In this document: positions 1-8,028 of the stretch, piece after piece
Numbering within the stretch: the first letter of the stretch is position 1
How the letters are laid out: the number at the start of each line of letters is the position of its first letter
Source of the DNA: a bacterium
GTDB lineage: Bacteria; Fidelibacterota; Marinisomatia; Marinisomatales; JAHJCW01
Direction: 5' to 3'
Assembly (NCBI GenBank): GCA_030621275.1
Contig: JAUXHY010000017.1
Coordinates: 1 to 10,917 of the forward strand
DNA length: 10,917 nucleotides
Made by a program: the position numbers and the translations under genes
Notes under the pieces: model-generated
Database searches by the model: none
Told to the model about the DNA's origin: nothing
The model's input: the letters and a program-made list of their open reading frames with translations, nothing else

Positions 1-42
1 ATTAATTTCAACATCTCCAAATACGACTTTACGTCCTGCCAT
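1..42 (-). CDS. 5' end of an unidentified gene downstream of rpoN (partial)
   Basis: Only the first 14 codons lie in the window; the rest is beyond the left edge. The reading MAGRKVVFGDVEIN starts at an ATG (40-42) and is preceded by a good Shine-Dalgarno, AAGGAG with a 5-base spacer, in the 12-base gap after the rpoN stop. It is therefore very probably a real gene and the last visible member of the kdsB-to-rpoN operon. In proteobacteria the gene after rpoN is usually the hibernation factor hpf, but this N-terminus does not look like HPF, so I give no function. Confidence 0.6.
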   Translation of the reverse strand, partial: MAGRKVVFGDVEIN

Positions 43-47
43 AATTT

Positions 48-53
48 CTCCTT
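48..53 (-). promoter_or_regulatory. Strong Shine-Dalgarno for the gene after rpoN
   Basis: On the minus strand the gap between the rpoN stop and the next ATG reads TAAGGAGAAATT. The AAGGAG lies 5 bases before the ATG. It is one of the strongest ribosome binding sites in the window, whereas rpoN, lptC, pyrG and kdsA have no clear one. It supports reading the edge ORF as a real gene. Confidence 0.65.
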
Positions 54-54
54 A

Positions 55-1407
55 TTATTTTAATTCTCGTCGCAAACGTGCGACTGGGAAATTTAACTGC
101 TCACGATATTTTGCTACTGTTCTACGAGCAACATTATATCCTGCAGCATTTAATTTATTTGCCAACCTTTCATCATTATACGGTTTTTTCTTATTTTCGT
201 TCACAATAATATCTTTTAATACTTGTTTAATCAAGTTTGTACTAATCACCTCTCCGGATTGTTTCTTTGCACTTTCAGTAAAAAATGATTTTAATTCAAA
301 AATTCCAAAGGATGTATCAACATATTTACCCCTTGTTGATCTACTTATAGTTGAAATATCCATTTCAACTTCATCGGCAATGTCTTGAAGTTTCATTGGA
401 TTTAAATCTTTTGTATTACCTGAAAAATACTGCGGTTGTTTTTCAATGATAGCCTTCATAACACGGATCATGGTATTACGACGCTGCTTAATAGCCTCAA
501 TAAACCAATTTGCAGAATCTGTTTGTTCCTTAAGATATTTCCGTGCATCTGTAGATATTTGTGCACTCTCCTCTAATAATCCAATATAATCAGGACTAAC
601 GCGCAATTCAGGCAAACCGGAATCATAATTCTGGATACTCCATTCACCATCTCTTTCTCTCACTATTAGATCAGGAATTACAATTTCGTCTTTAGTGTTT
701 ATTTTCCCTTCTCCTGGACGGGGATTTAAATGTATAATGATTTCTTTTGCTTCTGCTAATTCATCCTCGGTGCAACCAAGTTTTTTTTGTAATAATTCAT
801 AGCGTTTATTACTAAAATCATCTAAGTAATCTGATACTATGCGGTAAGCTAAGGAATCCACCTTATCTTCTAACTGTATAGACAAACATTCTTTCAAGTC
901 ACGTGAGGCAATGCCAAGCGGTTCTAAGTGTTGGATAAACTTCAGAATTTTTTCTACGTTTTCCTCATCTGTATTTAGCCGATCAGCTATTAATGATAAT
1001 TCTACGGTAAAATAACCTCGTTCGTCTAAATTCCATAATATTTCCTCAGCGATAGTATGCTCAAATTCGCTCAATCCATAAATATCTAATTGTCCTACTA
1101 ATTCTTCTATGAAATCAGCCTGATATTTTTGTGGCAATTCAATATTGTCGGGAGAATATTGAAATAATGATCTTGGTTCAGGTTCATCAGCTTCAAATGA
1201 AACATCCATTGTATCTCTGTCTGAATCATTAGTAGATATTAGCGCATCATCTTCCCGCTGTATTTCTTCTAAAACAGGATTGGTCTCTAGCTCATTTAAA
1301 ATTTTTTGTTCAAGATTAACAATATTAAGCTGTAAAAGCTTAGCCAGCAATATTTGGCGGGGAGCTAATATTTGTTTTTGGACTAATTTTTGTTGAAGTC
1401 TTAGCAT
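55..1407 (-). CDS. rpoN: RNA polymerase sigma-54 factor RpoN
   Basis: Alternative sigma factor that recognises -24/-12 promoters and needs an AAA+ enhancer-binding activator to melt DNA. The 450 residues have the full family layout. Region I is the Gln/Leu-rich activator-interacting segment (about 1-50, with QKLVQKQ, PRQILLAKLLQL and ETNPVLEE). An acidic linker follows (about 51-90), then the core-binding domain (about 95-230). The DNA-binding part has a helix-turn-helix (about 340-361, LQDIADEVEMDISTISR) followed by KYVDTSFGIFELKSFF. The RpoN box is intact at 427-436 (ARRTVAKYRE). Length is normal. The ATG shares one base with the lptB stop (TAATG), and no Shine-Dalgarno is visible, so translation is probably coupled to lptB. 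No -24/-12 promoter or enhancer-binding protein was recognised in this window, so its regulon lies elsewhere. Confidence 0.97.
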   Translation of the reverse strand: MLRLQQKLVQKQILAPRQILLAKLLQLNIVNLEQKILNELETNPVLEEIQREDDALISTNDSDRDTMDVSFEADEPEPRSLFQYSPDNIELPQKYQADFIEELVGQLDIYGLSEFEHTIAEEILWNLDERGYFTVELSLIADRLNTDEENVEKILKFIQHLEPLGIASRDLKECLSIQLEDKVDSLAYRIVSDYLDDFSNKRYELLQKKLGCTEDELAEAKEIIIHLNPRPGEGKINTKDEIVIPDLIVRERDGEWSIQNYDSGLPELRVSPDYIGLLEESAQISTDARKYLKEQTDSANWFIEAIKQRRNTMIRVMKAIIEKQPQYFSGNTKDLNPMKLQDIADEVEMDISTISRSTRGKYVDTSFGIFELKSFFTESAKKQSGEVISTNLIKQVLKDIIVNENKKKPYNDERLANKLNAAGYNVARRTVAKYREQLNFPVARLRRELK

Positions 1408-2138
1408 TATAGCTGAAATCTTTGTCCAAGATATAAACGTCTTACTTCTTTGTCACTTGCTAATTCGTCAGAAGTACCCGACTTTAAAATTCTACCTTCA
1501 TATAATAGATATGATCTATCTGTAATTGAGAGTGTCTCACGAACATTGTGGTCTGTTATTAATACACCAATATCTCTATTTTTTAATGAATGAACAATTG
1601 ATTGAATATCTTCAACTGCAATCGGATCTATACCGGCAAACGGTTCATCTAATAAAATGAAATCAGGATTCAATGCTAAGGTTCGGCAAATTTCTACTCT
1701 ACGGCGTTCTCCACCTGACAGGTTATATCCTTTACTATTCCTAATGTGTTTTATAGATAAATCATCCAATAAACTCTCAATTATTTGTTCTCTATCGTCC
1801 TTTGTACTATTAGTCATTTCTAATACTAATCTTAAATTTTCCTCCACGGTAAGTTTTCCAAAGATCGAAGGTTCCTGTGATAAATATCCTAAACCTAGCC
1901 TAGACCGTTTATACATTGCCAATTCAGTTATGTCTTCATTATTGAGTAAAATATGTCCTTTAGATGGCTTGATCATACCAGTAATCATATAAAATGTGGT
2001 CGTTTTACCTGCTCCATTAGGACCTAGCAATCCAACAATTTCACCCTTGTGAACTTCAATGCTTACATCATTAACAACCCAGCGTTTACCGTATTGCTTA
2101 AATAATGATTTTGTCTTTAATCCAGTATGATTTTTCAT
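1407..2138 (-). CDS. lptB: LPS export ABC transporter ATP-binding protein LptB
   Basis: Cytoplasmic ATPase that powers extraction of lipopolysaccharide from the inner membrane with LptF/LptG. All nucleotide-binding motifs are present (numbering from the chosen start, 243 residues): Walker A GPNGAGKT at 39-46, Q-loop glutamine in YLSQEPS at 88, signature LSGGE at 140-144, Walker B FILLDE at 160-165, and switch histidine in ITDHN at 197. The LptB-typical DEPFAGIDP and the DHNVRETL run are both visible. The frame stays open upstream to a TTG at 2172-2174, but I choose the ATG at 2136-2138. It makes a classic ATGA overlap with the lptC stop, has a GGAG 10 bases upstream (2149-2152), and gives a length close to E. 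coli LptB. lptC lies directly upstream, with no lptA between them. Confidence 0.95.
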   Translation of the reverse strand: MKNHTGLKTKSLFKQYGKRWVVNDVSIEVHKGEIVGLLGPNGAGKTTTFYMITGMIKPSKGHILLNNEDITELAMYKRSRLGLGYLSQEPSIFGKLTVEENLRLVLEMTNSTKDDREQIIESLLDDLSIKHIRNSKGYNLSGGERRRVEICRTLALNPDFILLDEPFAGIDPIAVEDIQSIVHSLKNRDIGVLITDHNVRETLSITDRSYLLYEGRILKSGTSDELASDKEVRRLYLGQRFQL

Positions 2139-2674
2139 CGGCTTGTTACTCCGCGTGGTTTTAAAATTTTCCAACGTTCCATGTTAACATCTGATTCAAA
2201 TCCAATGCCATATAATGTATCATTAGTTCCAGTAGTAATCATAACGGAGTCTTCAGTATAAATTAACTCCTTAGCATTGTCCCAGGATAGAGTATCAGTG
2301 AAAAGGGTGACACCACTATCGGATTTAACGATAATGTTGTTAACTGCTTGTAAAAAATTAGTGCGTTCATTTATTTCAGCCTTATCCGCCAATACACTTG
2401 ACATGTGCTGTTCATCTACATCATAAAAATCAATCTGAACATTATTTTCCAAAGTTAAAAACCCTTTGTCGTTATACTGCTCAAGATAATCTGCCTTAAT
2501 ATCTGCGCGCTTTATACCGGCATTGGTAACCGTAATTCTTACATCCCAGCTTTCCTGATCGGGTTTTTCAGCTAATTCCTCATATTGATTATTATTAATA
2601 ATTGGAGTGTTACAATTCATGATAATTGCAATAAACACTAAAAATGGAATTCGTTTGAAAATAGTTTTAAACAT
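2135..2674 (-). CDS. lptC: LPS export periplasmic protein LptC
   Basis: Bitopic or membrane-anchored periplasmic component that passes LPS from LptB2FG towards LptA. The 179-residue protein starts with a basic, hydrophobic signal or anchor (FKTIFKRIPFLVFIAIIMNC, residues 2-21). This is followed by the beta-rich LptC/OstA-like domain with repeated short strands, for example FLTLENNVQIDFYD and AVNNIIVKSDSGVTLFTDTLSWD. C21 after the hydrophobic stretch could be a lipidation site, but the Asn just before it is not canonical for a lipobox. The match to LptC is by overall pattern, size and context; the family is poorly conserved in sequence. The ATG overlaps the kdsC stop by one base (TAATG), and no Shine-Dalgarno is seen. 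The lptB start overlaps its own stop (ATGA). Confidence 0.85.
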   Translation of the reverse strand: MFKTIFKRIPFLVFIAIIMNCNTPIINNNQYEELAEKPDQESWDVRITVTNAGIKRADIKADYLEQYNDKGFLTLENNVQIDFYDVDEQHMSSVLADKAEINERTNFLQAVNNIIVKSDSGVTLFTDTLSWDNAKELIYTEDSVMITTGTNDTLYGIGFESDVNMERWKILKPRGVTSR

Positions 2675-3222
2675 TATTTATAATTAACAAAAATTTTATC
2701 TTTTACTACCTGTAATGCTTCGTCATATCTACCTTGAGCAGTTAATATCCAATCAATTGCTTCACGAAAAGCACCATTTCCGCCATCTTTACTAGTTACA
2801 AATAATGCAATATCTTTAACCAAGTCAACGGCATTATTAACAGCAATGGGTACTCCAACTTGGCACATGACCGGCAAATCGATAATATCATCACCGATAT
2901 AGGCAATCTCATCATCATGCAAATTGTATTTTTGTTTCAACTTAGTATAAGGCTCAATTTTGTCTAATGTTCCATTATAAACATCTTCAATTCGTAATTC
3001 TTTAGCTCTTATTTCAGTGGCTTTTGAATACCTTCCAGATATTAACGCTACTTTCATATCTACGGCTCTGGCAACAGCTATGCCCGATCCGTCGGTTACA
3101 TTAAATTTTTTAAACTCGTCACCACTGTTACTTTTATAAATAGCACCGTTTGTTAATACACCATCAACATCTGATATAACAAATTTAATACGCGATACTT
3201 TTTCTTTTATTGATTTATCCAT
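2674..3222 (-). CDS. kdsC: 3-deoxy-D-manno-octulosonate-8-phosphate phosphatase KdsC (HAD family)
   Basis: Dephosphorylates Kdo-8-phosphate, the third step of Kdo synthesis. Small capless HAD phosphatase of the C0 type that normally works as a tetramer. From the chosen ATG (182 residues), motif I is DVDGVLTNG with nucleophile D18 and acid/base D20, motif II is ISGR (about 61-64), the conserved Lys of motif III is near 88 (DKIEPYTKL), and motif IV is YIGDDIIDLPVM around 108-119. The C-terminal GGNGAFREAIDWIL, typical of KdsC, is also present. The usual DVDGVLTDG has Asn in place of the last Asp, a position not known to be catalytic. The frame opens two codons earlier with a TTG (3226-3228), but ATG at 3220-3222 is preferred. 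It overlaps the kdsA stop by 8 bases, consistent with coupled translation. Confidence 0.96.
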   Translation of the reverse strand: MDKSIKEKVSRIKFVISDVDGVLTNGAIYKSNSGDEFKKFNVTDGSGIAVARAVDMKVALISGRYSKATEIRAKELRIEDVYNGTLDKIEPYTKLKQKYNLHDDEIAYIGDDIIDLPVMCQVGVPIAVNNAVDLVKDIALFVTSKDGGNGAFREAIDWILTAQGRYDEALQVVKDKIFVNYK

Positions 3223-4042
3223 TTTCAACTACTGCTTCACGCAGATGCTTAACTTGTACTAATACATTTTCTAATTGATCCAATGGCCATTGAGTTGCTG
3301 AATCTGATTTAGCCTTTTCAACATTATCATGCACTTCCATGAATAATCCATTACATCCTACGGCAACTGCGGCATTTACCATTGTTGGAATATATTTCCG
3401 TAATCCGCCCGTAGAACTACCTGCATTCCCCGGCATTTGGGCGCTATGAGTACCATCAAAAATTACTGGATATCCGGTTTCTTCTTGTATAATTGGAATG
3501 GAACGCATATCAACAATTAAACTTTCAAACCCAAATGTATTTCCACGCTCTGTAATCAATATTTGATTATTATCGGTACTTTCAATTTTTTCAACGATAT
3601 TTTTCACTTTCCACGGAGATAAAAATTGTCCCTTTTTCACATTTACTGGTTTACCTGTATTACTAGCAGCAATTAACAAATCAGTTTGTCGACAAAGAAA
3701 AGCCGGTATTTGGATTACATCTACTACTTCTGCTATGGCTGTCGCTTGTTCCGGTAAATGAATATCAGTAATAATTGGAATATCTAATTCACTTTTAACA
3801 TCTGCTAAAATTTGCAAACCTTTGTCAATGCCGGGTCCTCTAAAAGATGAAACAGAGGTGCGATTTGCCTTATCATATGAACTTTTAAAAATAAAGGGCA
3901 AGTCCAGCCGAGTTGTGATTTTTTTTATTGCATCAGCCATCCTTAAAGAATGCTCACGGCTCTCAATTACACAGGGACCCAATATCAGCGGAAAATTCTT
4001 ACCGCCGAAAGAAATTGTTTCGGTTATATTAATTAATTTCAA
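3215..4042 (-). CDS. kdsA: 3-deoxy-8-phosphooctulonate synthase KdsA, metal-dependent type
   Basis: Condenses phosphoenolpyruvate with arabinose-5-phosphate to give Kdo-8-phosphate. TIM-barrel enzyme of 275 residues with the family signatures GPCVIES (22-28), FKSSYDKANRTS (52-63), FRGPG (67-71), QIPAFLCRQTD (111-121), VNVKKGQFLSPW (133-144), TERGNTFGF (164-172) and FDGTHSAQ (195-202). C24, H199, E236 and D247 line up with the four metal ligands of the Aquifex enzyme (C11, H185, E222, D233), so this should be the metal-dependent class and not the E. coli class, which has Asn at the first position. The start is TTG at 4040-4042. The next Met (35) would remove GPCVIES, and the frame closes a few codons upstream. 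It has no visible Shine-Dalgarno and begins 7 bases after the pyrG stop. Confidence 0.95.
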   Translation of the reverse strand: MKLINITETISFGGKNFPLILGPCVIESREHSLRMADAIKKITTRLDLPFIFKSSYDKANRTSVSSFRGPGIDKGLQILADVKSELDIPIITDIHLPEQATAIAEVVDVIQIPAFLCRQTDLLIAASNTGKPVNVKKGQFLSPWKVKNIVEKIESTDNNQILITERGNTFGFESLIVDMRSIPIIQEETGYPVIFDGTHSAQMPGNAGSSTGGLRKYIPTMVNAAVAVGCNGLFMEVHDNVEKAKSDSATQWPLDQLENVLVQVKHLREAVVENG

Positions 4043-4049
4043 TTTTGAA

Positions 4050-6357
<2,308 letters not shown>

Positions 6358-6359
6358 TA

Positions 6360-6373
6360 CCGGATTTCTCCGA
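6360..6373 (-). promoter_or_regulatory. Small hairpin covering the kdsB Shine-Dalgarno
   Basis: On the mRNA strand the kdsB leader reads UCGGAGAAAUCCGG followed by UAGUG. CGGA (6369-6372) can pair with UCCG (6361-6364) around a GAAA tetraloop, and a U-G wobble extends the stem by one. The GGAG ribosome binding site is part of this stem and loop. A GNRA loop gives some stability, but the stem is only 4-5 pairs, so this could be chance. If real it would reduce initiation at the GTG start of the first gene of the operon. Confidence 0.35.
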
Positions 6374-6421
6374 AGATTTGATTGATATATTTATTGATCA
6401 TTAAACAGAATAATAGTCGAG

Positions 6422-6452
6422 CAAAATTATTATTTGTAAATCCCAAATACAA
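6422..6452 (-). promoter_or_regulatory. Candidate Bacteroidota-type promoter for the kdsB operon
   Basis: Read on the minus strand, TTG (6450-6452) is followed after 20 bases by TAATTTTG (6422-6429). This matches the primary-sigma consensus known from Bacteroidota (TTTG near -33, TAnnTTTG near -7). Transcription would start near 6415 and leave a leader of roughly 60 bases before the kdsB GTG. In such AT-rich DNA a match of this length is weak evidence, so this is a candidate only. Confidence 0.35.
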
Positions 6453-6487
6453 GGAAAAGGACAATCAATTTTAAAGAGAAACAATAG

Positions 6488-6495
6488 TAACTTTG
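6488..6495 (+). promoter_or_regulatory. Candidate -7 element for the hydrolase operon
   Basis: TAACTTTG fits the Bacteroidota -7 consensus TAnnTTTG and lies 20 bases before the ATG at 6516. That would give a very short leader, with no Shine-Dalgarno in front of the start. No good TTTG -33 partner is seen; the nearest is a TTTT at 6469-6472, too close to be convincing. Low-confidence call. Confidence 0.3.
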
Positions 6496-6515
6496 CGATT
6501 AATTATATAGCCAAA

Positions 6516-7175
6516 ATGGATAAAATCAAATATTTCACAAAAGGGATAATCAGTAAAGAGGCTGAAACGATCTATCAAAAATTGGATAATCAATTTGATT
6601 TGCATAAAGATAGACTAGAGATAAATAAGTCAGCATTGCTCATTCTTGATATGCAGGAATTTTTTCTTAATAATAAGTCCCATGCTTTCATTCCAAGTGC
6701 TCAGGCCATAATCAATCCAATCAAATCCTTAGCTAATTTATTTATAAACAATAATCTTCCAATAATTAGAACTAAACATATTAATACTAAGGCAAATGCA
6801 AAACAGATGGACTTTTGGTGGCGCGATATTCTGACGGAAGATAGTGAATTCAGCCAATTAGTTACAGAATTTGATATTCCACAAGCTGAATTAATATTAA
6901 AATCACAATACGATGCATTTTATAAAACAAATCTTAATGAATTATTGCAGAAGAGTAAAATTGAACAAGTAATCATTACTGGAGTTATGACACATCTCTG
7001 TTGTGAGACAACTGCCCGTTCTGCATTTGTGAGAGGATATAATGTGTTTTTTCCGATCGATGGAACTGCAACTTATAATGAAGAATTCCACTTTGCTACA
7101 CTTACAAATTTAGCGCACGGATTTGCTAACATAACTTTAACTAAAAATTTGATTCAAGCATTTAATGGTGAATAA
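6516..7175 (+). CDS. Isochorismatase-superfamily cysteine hydrolase
   Basis: Predicted cytoplasmic hydrolase of 219 residues with the Asp-Lys-Cys triad of the superfamily: D45 in ALLILDMQEFF, K129 in LILKSQYDAF, and C162 in GVMTHLCCETTARSAF. True isochorismatases such as EntB and PhzD have Gly at the position of C162, so the Cys points to amide or related C-N bond hydrolysis (nicotinamidase- or carbamoylsarcosine-amidase-like chemistry). The N-terminal extension before the first strand (about 38 residues) and the YDAFYKTNLNELL stretch look more EntB/PhzD-like than nicotinamidase-like. The substrate cannot be assigned. The ATG lacks a Shine-Dalgarno, as is common in Bacteroidota-like genomes. 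First gene of a three-gene operon; its last 11 bases overlap the next gene. More AT-rich than the LPS genes. Confidence 0.9.
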   Translation: MDKIKYFTKGIISKEAETIYQKLDNQFDLHKDRLEINKSALLILDMQEFFLNNKSHAFIPSAQAIINPIKSLANLFINNNLPIIRTKHINTKANAKQMDFWWRDILTEDSEFSQLVTEFDIPQAELILKSQYDAFYKTNLNELLQKSKIEQVIITGVMTHLCCETTARSAFVRGYNVFFPIDGTATYNEEFHFATLTNLAHGFANITLTKNLIQAFNGE

Positions 7176-8028
7176 AAGTACAGATGTAATTATTATTGGC
7201 GCCGGACCGGCCGGGATTGCTTGTGCAATTCAGTTAAACCGTTATAATATTAATTCAATTGTATTGGAAAAAAACGAAATCGGTGGTTTGCTTAAAAATG
7301 CTAATCTTATTGAAAATTATCCAGGTTTTCCCGGTGGAATAAATGGAGAAAAGTTTGTACAGCTCCTAAGAAAGCAATCTCAATCAAATAAATTAAATGT
7401 TAAATATGAAAATGTTGAGACAGTAGAATTTGTTGATGATACTTTTAAAATAAAAATTAATAAAAATATTTATAATTCAAAATATTTAGTTATTGCAAGC
7501 GGAACAAAACCAATAGTACCGGAAATTCCAATCATTCATAATAGCATTAAAGATAAAGTGTTCTTTGATATTTACAAATTAGAACAAATTACAAATAAGA
7601 ATATTGCTATCATTGGTGCCGGAGATTGTGCATTTGACTATGCACTTAATCTGGGCAATAATAATAGAGTAATAATTATAAATCGAAGTAATCGAATTAA
7701 AGCTTTACCAATTTTACAAGATAGGGTTTCCGAGATTACAAATATTAAATATTTTGAGAACACAACTATAAAACAAATTAATTTAAAAAATGATAACATT
7801 ACCCTTTTATGTAATCCTAATCTTGTAACTATTGATATTGATTGTTTGCTAATCGCTATTGGACGCGAACCAAATCTCGATTTTATTAGCAATGATATAT
7901 TGATAAGTCCTAAAGTGTTTCAAATTGGTGATGTTAAAAATGGACAATTTCGACAGACATCTATCGCTGTAGGCAATGGAACTTTTACTGCTATGAAAAT
8001 TAATACTATGTTAAACCAAGGAGATTGA
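7165..8028 (+). CDS. Thioredoxin-reductase-like FAD/NAD(P)-binding oxidoreductase lacking the redox CxxC
   Basis: Two-dinucleotide-fold flavoprotein of 287 residues resembling the thioredoxin reductase family. FAD motif GAGPAG is at 12-17, ENYPGFPGG at 50-58, ASGTKP at 111-116, the NAD(P)-fold GAGDCA at 151-156, AIGREPN at 231-237, and the FAD-contacting GD at 255-256 in QIGDVKNGQFRQTSIAVG. The redox CxxC that thioredoxin reductase carries just before the NAD(P) motif is absent; KVFFDIYKL (131-139) occupies that place. No CxxC occurs anywhere, and the only Cys are 20, 155, 216 and 227. The HRRxxxR NADPH-phosphate motif is replaced by NRSNRIK, so NADPH preference is doubtful. It may therefore act as a ferredoxin/flavodoxin reductase or oxidise a small molecule, rather than reduce thioredoxin. 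Start is ATG at 7165 inside the hydrolase gene; a GTG follows as the next codon. Confidence 0.85.
   Translation: MVNKSTDVIIIGAGPAGIACAIQLNRYNINSIVLEKNEIGGLLKNANLIENYPGFPGGINGEKFVQLLRKQSQSNKLNVKYENVETVEFVDDTFKIKINKNIYNSKYLVIASGTKPIVPEIPIIHNSIKDKVFFDIYKLEQITNKNIAIIGAGDCAFDYALNLGNNNRVIIINRSNRIKALPILQDRVSEITNIKYFENTTIKQINLKNDNITLLCNPNLVTIDIDCLLIAIGREPNLDFISNDILISPKVFQIGDVKNGQFRQTSIAVGNGTFTAMKINTMLNQGD
8018..8023 (+). promoter_or_regulatory. Shine-Dalgarno deciding the start of the radical SAM gene
   Basis: AAGGAG lies 4 bases before ATG 8028-8030, inside the end of the flavoprotein gene. It favours the ATG over the TTG one codon earlier, which would sit only one base from the AAGGAG. The stop of the flavoprotein and this start share one base (TGATG), the usual arrangement for coupled translation. 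Confidence 0.6.

Larger units (their letters stand above)
6358..6515. promoter_or_regulatory. Divergent intergenic promoter region between kdsB and the hydrolase operon
   Basis: This 158-base stretch is the only substantial non-coding DNA in the window. It is AT-rich and separates the GTG of kdsB (minus) from the ATG of the hydrolase (plus), so promoters for both operons must lie here or within the genes. It contains no plausible small ORF with a ribosome binding site, and no long inverted or direct repeat. Bacteroidota-type -7 elements (TAnnTTTG) can be found in each direction and are listed separately. Confidence 0.7.

Noticed and set aside
2139..2174. Longer LptB start at TTG 2172-2174, adding 12 residues
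   Set aside because: The extra residues lie inside lptC and do not look like the family. The ATG at 2136-2138 has a GGAG upstream and the ATGA overlap.
3223..3228. KdsC start at TTG two codons before the ATG
   Set aside because: The ATG is adjacent, and neither has a clear Shine-Dalgarno. The ATG is the simpler choice, and the difference is two residues.
6381..6405. ATTGAT repeats and the TGATCA palindrome as a possible operator
   Set aside because: Very short elements in AT-rich DNA, with imperfect flanks and no partner site; indistinguishable from chance.
6516..7175. Isochorismatase or nicotinamidase as a specific name for the hydrolase
   Set aside because: The Cys argues against a true isochorismatase, and no metal-site or substrate residues could be matched confidently to nicotinamidase. 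Only the superfamily is supported.
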